Source: Deltaproteobacteria bacterium (GTDB lineage: Bacteria; Bdellovibrionota_B; Oligoflexia; Oligoflexales; CAIYRB01). From it: a stretch of 64,000 bases of DNA. Positions within the stretch are counted from its first letter, which is position 1, and every line of letters begins with the position of its first letter. The position numbers and the translations under genes are program-made. Below, piece after piece: positions 56,715 to 64,000 of this stretch. The DNA lies in NCBI GenBank assembly GCA_016874735.1, contig VGTI01000009.1:23373-87372 (forward strand), given 5' to 3'. A model generated the notes under the pieces. It saw only the letters and a list, made by a program, of their open reading frames with translations, was not told the DNA's origin and did no database searches.

Positions 56715-58727
56715 TCAGCGTAGGCGCCAAAGCTCCACGGAGCCTGCGCGCTGGATCAAAACGGATCCTGAGATCGTCGCCAGGCTAAGTGCCAAGGGGG
56801 AGCTGCTGTCGGTGATGGCATAGCTAATGTTAGCCTCGTAAAGTTTGCGCGTAAGCTCGGTACCGGACAGGCTAGCCACGTTCCAGGTCCAAGCCGGGTA
56901 GGTCTTCTTGATGTGCCAGAATTCTGCATTAGACAGAAAGTACTCGGCATTGCATATGGTGTTGGCAAATACACGAGGCATGGTGGCTGTGTTGGTGATT
57001 GATGTGGCGTCTTTACTGATTAGGCGCGACAGGTGGTGGTTGAGCAGCATATTGGGCTTATGCTCGAAGAGACCGAATGTTACGCCGTCACCGCTTAGCC
57101 CGCGATATAGATCACGTAGTGCCACGTCGAAGTTGGAGTAAAGGATACCCATCAAAGCTATGACGACCGGCGTTACTTTGCGGCGCCTTGATTCAGGGGT
57201 AGCTTGCACCAGCAAGGCGACGCCGATGACCATGAGCGGGCCCAGCATCGCCAGAAAGTGACGGGATTCGACTTGCTTGCCAAATTCGCCGCAGAAAAGC
57301 TGCAAGATGAAAAAGGCTATGGTCGAAAATACGAGCAAGAAACGGCAATCCGCAGAGGCAAAGAAGGGTTTTAGCACAAAATGAGTGCGACGCGTTGCAA
57401 CTAGGTAGATGCAGGTCAATAAGCCGATGGTGATAGTAATGTCGCTGATCAGTAGCCTGCTCAGAGAGTTGAAAAGTGTGACAACACTCAGTTTGAACGG
57501 CTCGGCTTCAGTGATGACGCGACTAAGTTCCGGTGCATAAGGGGTAGGAAACAGTTCCGAGAGCAGGGGGAAGAACGGATTGCCCGTGACGTAGGCATTA
57601 CGTAGGCCGAACGGAGCCCACTCAGCGATCATGAGTAGAGCGCCAGTAAGGAGCAATCTCAGATGAGTGGCGAAGGCGCGCCCGTGATCACCGCCAAGCT
57701 CGGGACGCGTCAGCAAATCGGCCACGCCTATAGCCGCGAAAGTAAGCCCAGCCGTTGGCTTCATGATCATCGCCACACTCGCTCCTGCCAAGAACAGAGT
57801 GGGTACACCGCGCGCTATTCCTACTAAAGCTAATGCCGCCGCACCCGCCAGGTAGCCATCGTTTTTAGGCAACAGCATAAAAAATACCAGCCACGTATGC
57901 ATGCATATGAGCACAAACGCGGCGCGCTCGCGGCGATTCAGCCAAGGTCGGGCCAGTGTCAACAGCGCCCAGACAAAGGTGCCGTAGCCGCAGATGAGAT
58001 GACTGATCTGAGCTAGGGCATTTTGCTCGGCGTTACCTACGGCCAGAATCTTGAGGAATAAATAGTAGTGTTCAACGGCCAGAGCATAGCCAGTGTAAAT
58101 ATTTGTTACGAAGACTCCCGTGTGACCACGCTGGAGCCAGCTTTCTGCGGCTGAAAGGTGGTAGATATAGGCGTCCTCGTGCCCTTGAAAGAAAAAGACC
58201 ATCGAGCAACGGAGAGCCACGACTGCTAGGAGTAACCACAGCCAAAGTTTGGATTGGCGAGTAATTTGATGCTGATATGTGTCGGTTAGTTCCGCCACGG
58301 AGTGTCGCCAACCCAACCCATTGCTGCGCCAGGCTAGAGCAGCCAGTAAGTTGCCGCCGGCTACAAGTGGTAGCGCGCTGGACCAGCTTGGAGGCCAGAT
58401 CAATCCCCCGGCGAAAGTAAAGAGGCCGACCACGGCGACGCCCAGGAGCAGGCTACAGCCGGTCCATAGCCCCAGGTCATCCATCTTTATGGCGGCGGTG
58501 GGTATGCCGACGATGACACTTGCAATTTTTCTGAGCGGGATCAGCGAGACGATGCCCCACCCCCATAGCATGGGCAGCAGCGCTAGGAAGGTGAAGCTGG
58601 ACTTGACTACAAGCCACCAAGCGCCAAGTGGTCCACCTACAGCCTCTTCCATTGGCATATGGCGGGCCAAGACTAGCCAAAGCATAGCTAGAAGCAGCAA
58701 CAAGGATGGCGTCTTTTTTCCGCGCAC
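56715..58727 (-). CDS. Polytopic membrane protein, GT-C-type glycosyltransferase-like
   Basis: 670 residues with a dozen or so hydrophobic segments (SLLLLLAMLWLVLA, FTFLALLPMLWGWGIVSLI, LLLGVAVVGLFTFAGG, LWLWLLLAVVALRC and others). The first periplasmic loop reads FFFQGHEDAYIYHLSAAESWL (about 175-195), with an acidic pair of the type found in GT-C enzymes (GxDE/ED before a YHL motif). GT-C enzymes move sugars from polyprenyl phosphate donors at the outer face of the inner membrane. The divergent neighbour is a polyprenyl-phosphate glycosyltransferase (ALG5-like), which could make the donor; the pairing supports the call. The C-terminal part (ISKDATSITNTATMPRVFANTICNAEYF) is soluble. The start is GTG 58727 with no strong ribosome site. 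Confidence 0.7.
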   Translation of the reverse strand: MRGKKTPSLLLLLAMLWLVLARHMPMEEAVGGPLGAWWLVVKSSFTFLALLPMLWGWGIVSLIPLRKIASVIVGIPTAAIKMDDLGLWTGCSLLLGVAVVGLFTFAGGLIWPPSWSSALPLVAGGNLLAALAWRSNGLGWRHSVAELTDTYQHQITRQSKLWLWLLLAVVALRCSMVFFFQGHEDAYIYHLSAAESWLQRGHTGVFVTNIYTGYALAVEHYYLFLKILAVGNAEQNALAQISHLICGYGTFVWALLTLARPWLNRRERAAFVLICMHTWLVFFMLLPKNDGYLAGAAALALVGIARGVPTLFLAGASVAMIMKPTAGLTFAAIGVADLLTRPELGGDHGRAFATHLRLLLTGALLMIAEWAPFGLRNAYVTGNPFFPLLSELFPTPYAPELSRVITEAEPFKLSVVTLFNSLSRLLISDITITIGLLTCIYLVATRRTHFVLKPFFASADCRFLLVFSTIAFFILQLFCGEFGKQVESRHFLAMLGPLMVIGVALLVQATPESRRRKVTPVVIALMGILYSNFDVALRDLYRGLSGDGVTFGLFEHKPNMLLNHHLSRLISKDATSITNTATMPRVFANTICNAEYFLSNAEFWHIKKTYPAWTWNVASLSGTELTRKLYEANISYAITDSSSPLALSLATISGSVLIQRAGSVELWRLR

Positions 58728-58763
58728 GATTAGGCACTAACCATATTTAATAATGTCAAATAT

Positions 58764-58780
58764 CTTATATAAAATATAAG
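58764..58780. promoter_or_regulatory. Perfect AT-rich palindrome in the divergent promoter region
   Basis: CTTATAT and ATATAAG flank an AAA centre (17 bp). It lies 37 bp upstream of the GT-C-type gene and 96 bp upstream of the ALG5-like gene, where both promoters should be. Possible operator; no regulator gene is adjacent. Confidence 0.35.
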
Positions 58781-58875
58781 GATACGTGTTAGCAAGCGGC
58801 GTTTGGTCGAGAGGTGCCGAGAGCTACCTGTATTGCGCCTTTTTTGTAATTCGAGGAATGGAAGGGTAGCCCCAC

Positions 58876-59652
58876 ATGACAGACTCAGTGGATCTGCAGG
58901 TCAACACCATCATTGTAGTGCCCGTATATAACGAAGAAAAGCGGCTACAAGCTGAAGCATTTATCAATTTTGTCGAGCAGCACCAGAACTCTAAGATACT
59001 CTTTGCGAACGATGGTAGCATCGACGGCACGCAGGCCCTTTTGGACCGCATATGCCGCCATCCGAGCGGTCGCATCACTCACCTGAACCTAACCAAAAAT
59101 TCTGGCAAAGCTGAAGCTGTGCGCACCGGGGTGGCAAACGCCCTTGCGCAATCCGGTATTGAATATGTTGGTTACCTTGACGCCGACTTATCTACTCCAG
59201 TGACGGAAATGGTACCTTTTATCGACCTATTGAAGACCAGGCCTGGGGCCGTCATGGTTTTGGGTTCACGCGTCAAGCTTTTGGGCCGAAAAATAAAGCG
59301 CCGTTTACTGCGGCATTATCTGGGCCGTGTATTTGCAACTGTGGCATCGATAGTTTTGGACATCGGCGTGTACGATACGCAATGCGGCGCTAAACTCTTT
59401 AGATCCTCGGCGGCGGTAAAAGCAATTTTTGCTGAACCGTTCTCCAGTCGATGGATTTTTGATGTCGAGATCATTGCTCGTCTGGCTAGAGAGCTAGGTG
59501 TACGGGGTCCCGAGCTAGAGGCGACGATGATAGAGTGTCCGTTAGGGGTGTGGCAGGACGTCGGCGGGTCGAAGGTCAAGGCAAAGGATTTCTTCGTGGC
59601 ATTTCTAGAAATGCTCTCGCTACATTTGCGATACCAAAAGTTTTTGAGATGA
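58876..59652 (+). CDS. Family 2 glycosyltransferase, dolichyl/polyprenyl-phosphate glucosyltransferase (ALG5)-like
   Basis: 258 residues. GT2 features: IIVVPVYNEEKRLQAEAF at the N-terminus, FANDGSIDGT (nucleotide-binding Asp), NSGKAEAVRTG, and YLDADLSTP (DxD-like metal site), then VYDTQCGAKLFR and FDVEIIARLARELGVRG, the block typical of dolichyl-phosphate glucosyl/mannosyltransferases. There is no transmembrane C-terminal domain, as in other short bacterial members. The enzyme would move a sugar from a UDP/GDP donor to a lipid-phosphate carrier on the cytoplasmic face. The divergent GT-C-type gene may use the product. Confidence 0.87.
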   Translation: MTDSVDLQVNTIIVVPVYNEEKRLQAEAFINFVEQHQNSKILFANDGSIDGTQALLDRICRHPSGRITHLNLTKNSGKAEAVRTGVANALAQSGIEYVGYLDADLSTPVTEMVPFIDLLKTRPGAVMVLGSRVKLLGRKIKRRLLRHYLGRVFATVASIVLDIGVYDTQCGAKLFRSSAAVKAIFAEPFSSRWIFDVEIIARLARELGVRGPELEATMIECPLGVWQDVGGSKVKAKDFFVAFLEMLSLHLRYQKFLR

Positions 59653-59665
59653 CCTAAAGGAGTAA

Positions 59666-62600
59666 TTAAGCCAGTAGCATATTAAGGTCATCGAGGCTGA
59701 GAGCGCCGAGCATGCTATCTTCTGCGGTGATGATGGCATCGGCTAAGTCACGCTTTTTAGCCTGAAGCGCAAGGATTTTATCCTCGATGGTGTCACGTGC
59801 AATGAGACGGTAGGCAAAAACTGTTTTGGTCTGACCAATGCGATGAGCTCGGTCGACGGCCTGAGCTTCGGCTGCGGGGTTCCACCAAGGATCGAGGATA
59901 AAACAGTAGTCCGCGGCGGTGAGGTTGAGGCCAACACCACCGGCTTTGAGGCTGATCAGAAAGATGGCCGTGGTCGGATCTTGCTGAAAGCGCGCGACTC
60001 GCTCCTCGCGATGACGTGTTTGGCCGTCCAGATATTCGTAGGCAATGGCCTCCTGATCGAGCTGGCGCCGCACGAAATTCAGTAGCGACGTAAACTGACT
60101 AAATACCAAGGCTTTATGACCACCGTCGACGACCTCACGCAATTTCGCCATGAGGAGGTCAATTTTTCCACTGTCACTGCCGTCGTGAGCGTTATCGATC
60201 AACCCTGGATGGCAGGCTGCCTGGCGTAGACGCAGGAGGGCCTCGAGCACTTGGATCTTGGTGCGGTTTAGTCCATCCTTCGCCACGGCCTTGGATAGAT
60301 TACGGCGGTAGTGGGCCAGGAGTTCATCGTAGAGTTGGCGCTGCATGGGTTCTAGGTCACAGTAGATGGTTTGCTCGACCTTGGCTGGCAGATCGGGTAG
60401 CACCTGCTCTTTGGTGCGCCTTAAGATAAAAGGCTTCAGCGCGCGGCCGAGGGCGGCAGCTGCAGCTTTACCCTCGTCGACTGGCATCTTGGTGACGGAC
60501 CTCATGAGTGAGGCACTGAGCATCCCTGGATTTAGAAACTCAAAAATGGCGCCTAATTCTCCCAAGTGGTTCTCCACTGGTGTGCCGGACAGAGCAAGGC
60601 GCCGATCGGCTTTAAGTAGGCGCGCTGCCTTGGCGCTGAGTGAGCTTCGGTTCTTGACGGCTTGTGCCTCGTCGAGGATGGCGTAGTGGAAATCAATCTT
60701 GCGCAGTTTATCGATATCAAGGCGCAGCAGACCGTAGGTAGTGACGATGAGATCGTAGCTACCGATGGCCCCGAGGCGACCGTGGCGATCAGCGTGGGCG
60801 TAGTCGAGAACGCGGAGATCAGGGCAAAAACGTGCGGCCTCGCGGATCCAATTGTGGACGAGACTGCGCGGCACTACGATGATGGAGGGTTTTCCAGCCG
60901 GCGCCTGCATCTGCAAAAGGGCGAGCACTTGAACGGTCTTACCAAGTCCCATGTCATCGGCCAGACAGCCATTTAAATTGGCCTCACGGAGGACGGCAAG
61001 CCAGCCCAGGCCCTCTTCTTGATAATGTCTCAATGTCCCTTTAAACGCGGCTGGTGCTGCGAGCGCCTGCACGGCTGAGGCCTCCTTGAGGCGCCGCCTG
61101 AGGGCTTTAAACTTGGCGTCTAGATTGACCTCGGGTAGCTGACTTAGGAGAGCGTCAAGGATCGCGCCTTGCGCGGATTTAAAGCGCAGGCCGTCGTCTG
61201 TTAGTTCGCCAAACTTTGTCAGCGAGGTGAATTGTGCCAGCCAATCTTGTGGTAGGAGTCCAACGCTGCCGTCGCCCAGGGTTACAAAGCGATCTCCACT
61301 TTGGAGCGCTTCGAGTAAGCGCGGCAAACCCACGTCCTCGCCCCCAAATTTGACGCGCGCATCGAGGTCAAACCAATTGACTCCCGACTTAACGGTCGAC
61401 GTACATGCAGTGGCGCGATGCACGCGCTGACCCTCAGCCTCAACATGCCAGCCAGAATCTATGAGCTGAGTTACCAGGTCGGCTAGGCTGGCCACGGCTA
61501 CACTTACATCCGCTCGGCTGCCACCTGCGACGGCTAGTTCCGTGATCGCCGGCATGGCTAGGAGGTCGGCAACCAAGCGTGCCTCCGCTCCGGGTGAGCG
61601 CTGACGCAGGATTTTTGCACCAGCGTCGAGCCACGACGATCGCTGCTCATGGCGCCCGACTAAACGACCGGCGTAGTTGAAGCTAACTTGCGCCCCAAGA
61701 TAACCGGCCGCAGGGCTATACCGCGCACTGAGTATCGATAGACGTGGGGTAGGGGAATCAGTTACCGCTTGCCAGTCACTACCCATGGTCAGCTCTAAGG
61801 GAGGAGCTTCCGTGAGCTTACTAAACGAGGCGATGAACTGGTCGAGATCGCTCGTAGCTATGAGCGATGGTTTTTGAGTCTTCAGTTTTTTGACCCAGAA
61901 CCAGTCGCTGTCCGTGAGACTCGCCAGTGCGATGATCTCACCGCCATGAACGATAAGATTGCGATCGAAGACAAGAGCCAGGGAGTCTAGTGGGATTAAG
62001 TCCTGACCATCGTGCAACATGCCGCTGATCTGCCAATGACCGGAATTATCCTCAGTCGCGGCGATCTTTAGGCTAAAATGCCAGCTGTCACTGCGTCGGT
62101 AGGTAAGTGGCGTGGGGTCCCCAGCGCCTGTCGCTTCAAGATAGAGGCGGCCGGTGTGACTCAGTTGCGTGAGCAGAATATCCTGAAACTCACGAGGGAT
62201 TTGGAAGCCATCCTTACCCGCTGGGCTACTCGTATAGCGGCGTCCATAGCGGCTATAGTAGTCGCCGTCACTGTAGTCAGCATCGTCCGCGGCGTCAGCC
62301 TTGATAAGTAGACGAGCGATCTCCGTATCTGCGGCAGCGGGAAGCTGCCGTGCCGTCGTGGCGTTGAGGCGCAGTGGTTTTAACTTGGACCAGGTCGCGT
62401 TGACGCGCATCTTGCGTTCGCAGACCTGCACCTTCCACGTACCCGTGTAAACTCCCGTGCCACCTGTGATGAGATAAACGACCTGCGAAATTTTAGGCAC
62501 ATCGGCTGAACTTCCACTGATCGGCAGACGGCGCGCGCTAGTCTGATTTTGGCGCATCGCCCCGTCAATGAGACGCCGCCAGGAGCTAGTTTGACTCTCT

Positions 62601-63079
62601 GGTCTGGATGGCGGTTCCGCTGGAACTGCAGCGACACTCTCCGTGTCGAAATAATTCTCAGCATGGCTACCCGTGGCATCGTCGTAGTCATAGGAAATGT
62701 CGTCCCCGGAATCGTCGTCTTCACGAGCATCATCATCATCACGCGCTGACGCAGTGGTCACAGTCAGTGGGGCGCTGACAAGGCGCAGTTCATCACACCA
62801 CTCACGACGGTCAGCAATTCTCACGGCGGCCCACAGGTGGGGGCAAAGCTCGGTTGCGGATCCACCGAGGCAGCTACAGTAGGCATGGATGTGATCACCG
62901 TATGGCTCGTCTTCGCACAGCAGTAGCTCTGTATAGATGGGATCCGACCCAGAGAATTCCAAGGTCAGCGTCTCCTCATCGAGGTTTACCTCGTAGAGTG
63001 CGCTGGAACCGGCAACGATCGCATCGCCGCTGGTGATCACTTGGGGCTGGAACTGGCTACGGACGCGATCGGCAAACAC
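59666..63079 (-). CDS. SNF2-family ATPase with N-terminal SWIM zinc finger
   Basis: GTG start at 63079 with GGAG 8 nt upstream. SWIM domain: C68-S-C70 ... C79-P-H81 (CSCLGGSATELCPH). An acidic linker follows (about 105-145, DDDDAREDDDSGDD). SNF2 ATPase motifs appear in order: LADDMGLGKTVQVLALL (about 700-716), ILDEAQAVKN (motif II), SGTPVENHLGEL (motif III), ILRRTKEQVLPDLPAK, then the helicase C lobe with LVFSQFTSLLNFVRRQL, LKAGGVGLNLTAADYCFILDPWWNPAAEAQAVDRAHRIGQ and TIEDKILALQ. SWIM-SNF2 proteins like this are common in bacteria, with roles proposed in chromatin-like or RNA polymerase recycling functions (RapA-related). Cytoplasmic, DNA-stimulated ATPase expected. Precise function is unknown. 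Confidence 0.9.
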   Translation of the reverse strand: MFADRVRSQFQPQVITSGDAIVAGSSALYEVNLDEETLTLEFSGSDPIYTELLLCEDEPYGDHIHAYCSCLGGSATELCPHLWAAVRIADRREWCDELRLVSAPLTVTTASARDDDDAREDDDSGDDISYDYDDATGSHAENYFDTESVAAVPAEPPSRPESQTSSWRRLIDGAMRQNQTSARRLPISGSSADVPKISQVVYLITGGTGVYTGTWKVQVCERKMRVNATWSKLKPLRLNATTARQLPAAADTEIARLLIKADAADDADYSDGDYYSRYGRRYTSSPAGKDGFQIPREFQDILLTQLSHTGRLYLEATGAGDPTPLTYRRSDSWHFSLKIAATEDNSGHWQISGMLHDGQDLIPLDSLALVFDRNLIVHGGEIIALASLTDSDWFWVKKLKTQKPSLIATSDLDQFIASFSKLTEAPPLELTMGSDWQAVTDSPTPRLSILSARYSPAAGYLGAQVSFNYAGRLVGRHEQRSSWLDAGAKILRQRSPGAEARLVADLLAMPAITELAVAGGSRADVSVAVASLADLVTQLIDSGWHVEAEGQRVHRATACTSTVKSGVNWFDLDARVKFGGEDVGLPRLLEALQSGDRFVTLGDGSVGLLPQDWLAQFTSLTKFGELTDDGLRFKSAQGAILDALLSQLPEVNLDAKFKALRRRLKEASAVQALAAPAAFKGTLRHYQEEGLGWLAVLREANLNGCLADDMGLGKTVQVLALLQMQAPAGKPSIIVVPRSLVHNWIREAARFCPDLRVLDYAHADRHGRLGAIGSYDLIVTTYGLLRLDIDKLRKIDFHYAILDEAQAVKNRSSLSAKAARLLKADRRLALSGTPVENHLGELGAIFEFLNPGMLSASLMRSVTKMPVDEGKAAAAALGRALKPFILRRTKEQVLPDLPAKVEQTIYCDLEPMQRQLYDELLAHYRRNLSKAVAKDGLNRTKIQVLEALLRLRQAACHPGLIDNAHDGSDSGKIDLLMAKLREVVDGGHKALVFSQFTSLLNFVRRQLDQEAIAYEYLDGQTRHREERVARFQQDPTTAIFLISLKAGGVGLNLTAADYCFILDPWWNPAAEAQAVDRAHRIGQTKTVFAYRLIARDTIEDKILALQAKKRDLADAIITAEDSMLGALSLDDLNMLLA

Positions 63080-63323
63080 CGCTGGTACTCCAGGTTGAGG
63101 AGCGCCCAGTGTAAGCCTTTAAGGTCTAAGGTTCCACCAGAATGCTAAACGTAGGCGCCGTCCCATAAACGTTGCAAAAACAAACGCCAAGGCAATAGCT
63201 CAATACCGTCCTCTGTCCTACGTTCTTGATAAATTACCGTAAATCAGTTGCGGATTTTCATGAAATCCAACATTTACTATGCGGTTTTTCATTCTCGCTG
63301 CTGGGTAACTTTAACATAAGTAG

Positions 63324-63692
63324 CTAGTCTTTTGCCGCCAGGAGTGAGCTCCATTTTGCCTGATCAAAGCCCACGGCAACAGCCTTACCGTTTACGAGTA
63401 AAAAAGGCCTCTTGATCAATTTGCCGTTAGTTGCCAGTAGATTCATCACTTCATCGGTGGATAGGTGCGGCAATTTGGTGCTGAGTTGCATCTCGCGATA
63501 AACCTGACCTGAAGTGTTTAGCAACTTGCGCAATGCGCCGCCAACGGCCTTAAGCATGCCATCTAGTTCGCTGCGACTTGGTGGCGTAAGGGTGATATCG
63601 ACTGTTTGATGGTCGAGGCCCCGTGCTTCCAGAAATTTAGTAGCTTGGCGACAGGTTGAGCATTTTTGGTAGCTGTAAAGCTTGATAGTCAA
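63324..63692 (-). CDS. ArsC/Spx-family thioredoxin-fold protein (YffB-like)
   Basis: TTG 63692 has GAGG 8 nt upstream and gives a normal 122-residue protein; the frame reaches back to 63821. Hallmarks: LYSYQKCSTCRQATKFLEARG with Cys-x-x-Cys (KCSTCR), VDITLTPPSRSELDGML, LNTSGQVYREM, and LLATNGKLIKRPFLLVNGKAVAVGF. This matches the arsenate reductase-like/Spx superfamily. Many such proteins are not arsenate reductases; no ars genes are nearby, so YffB- or Spx-like thiol functions are equally possible. No antisense partner. The gene is the last one that can be called in the window. Confidence 0.85.
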   Translation of the reverse strand: MTIKLYSYQKCSTCRQATKFLEARGLDHQTVDITLTPPSRSELDGMLKAVGGALRKLLNTSGQVYREMQLSTKLPHLSTDEVMNLLATNGKLIKRPFLLVNGKAVAVGFDQAKWSSLLAAKD

Positions 63693-64000
63693 AGAGTACA
63701 CCTCATGGAATTTACATGACGGGAGATGACGATCGATTTTGCCTACTTTTCGCATCGATGCCTGAGGAAAACCAGTGTTTTCGATGTGTTGGCTCAAGGT
63801 TTTGCAACCATCTGTAATCACAGCCTATTTCGTTGTGAAAAACAGGCTCTTCATCTCCTTTTTTTGACCCAGTATTAACTCGTTTAACCCCTCAAAAACA
63901 CAAGCCTTAAAAAGAAAAACTTAAGATTTCGCCGCCCCTCGACGATGGCGCTTAGGTAGGAGGGAGAAACCTAAGTCCTCTCCAGGGGGAAGAGTCGTCC
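63693..64000. other. 308-bp stretch without a supported gene at the window end
   Basis: The bases upstream of the ArsC-like gene start contain no gene I can support. They include T-runs (63858-63867) and short inverted pieces, CTTAGG at 63951-63956 with CCTAAG at 63970-63975. An AGGAGG-like run (63958-63964) could precede a gene starting beyond the window. Confidence 0.35.

Noticed and set aside
63324..63692. Arsenate reductase arsC
   Set aside because: Only the general ArsC/Spx fold can be seen and there are no arsenic genes nearby.

Overview
The window suggests a Gram-negative predatory or gliding bacterium, most likely of the Bdellovibrionota/Oligoflexia, with Myxococcota-like alternatives. 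The grounds are a SecB chaperone, an LPS-type family 9 glycosyltransferase, an outer-membrane barrel fragment, many lipoproteins, a TPR gene pair resembling myxobacterial gliding genes, DUF1592/DUF1588/DUF1552 genes, DUF1554 domains and an ETF-beta-type lysine methyltransferase. This placement is inference. No rRNA, tRNA, CRISPR array, transposase or phage gene was seen, and base composition looks even throughout.

Layout. 1-467 is the 3' end of a probable outer-membrane barrel gene. 471-20672 (minus) is one unbroken 6733-codon gene for a giant exported repeat protein. It has N-terminal Ig-like, FN3 and filamin/invasin-like domains, about 43 tandem ~102-residue repeats each with two conserved cysteines, then Ig-like domains and two DUF1554 domains. 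20935-22455 is a binding-protein/permease fusion of the betaine type. 22737-26651 is a three-gene cluster (cytochrome c-like lipoprotein, DUF1592/1588 lipoprotein, DUF1552 protein). 26827-29557 is a RidA / aldehyde dehydrogenase / SDR operon that could handle an aminomuconate-type intermediate. 29792-33963 holds a soluble hybrid kinase, a lipoprotein, a methyltransferase, a Tat-type lipoprotein and an unknown protein. 34018-35940 is a fungalysin-like metalloprotease with a possible C-terminal sorting tail. 36142-36582 is secB. 36591-40819 is a coupled TPR pair.

41221-47039 holds a secreted protein with two CBM10-like modules and a lysozyme-like domain, a phosphatase whose domain order looks circularly permuted, a secreted unknown, a DDAH-like hydrolase and rlmI. 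47119-47265 is a 147-bp element with perfect 21-bp inverted ends, finishing just before a heptosyltransferase-like gene. 48844-51985 (minus) is a GT51 transglycosylase / DUF374 acyltransferase / NFACT operon. 52050-56508 contains a fatty acid desaturase, two lipoproteins, a phospholipase C/P1-nuclease-like lipoprotein, a dienelactone hydrolase and a tiny Cys-rich exported peptide. 56715-59652 is a divergent glycosyltransferase pair (GT-C-like and ALG5-like GT2). 59666-63079 is a SWIM-SNF2 ATPase and 63324-63692 an ArsC/Spx-family protein.

The theme is envelope and surface biology: lipoproteins, large surface repeats, secreted hydrolases, peptidoglycan and glycan synthesis. The strongest leads are the giant Cys-paired repeat protein, the apparently permuted phosphatase, the CBM10/lysozyme-like protein and the 147-bp inverted-repeat element.
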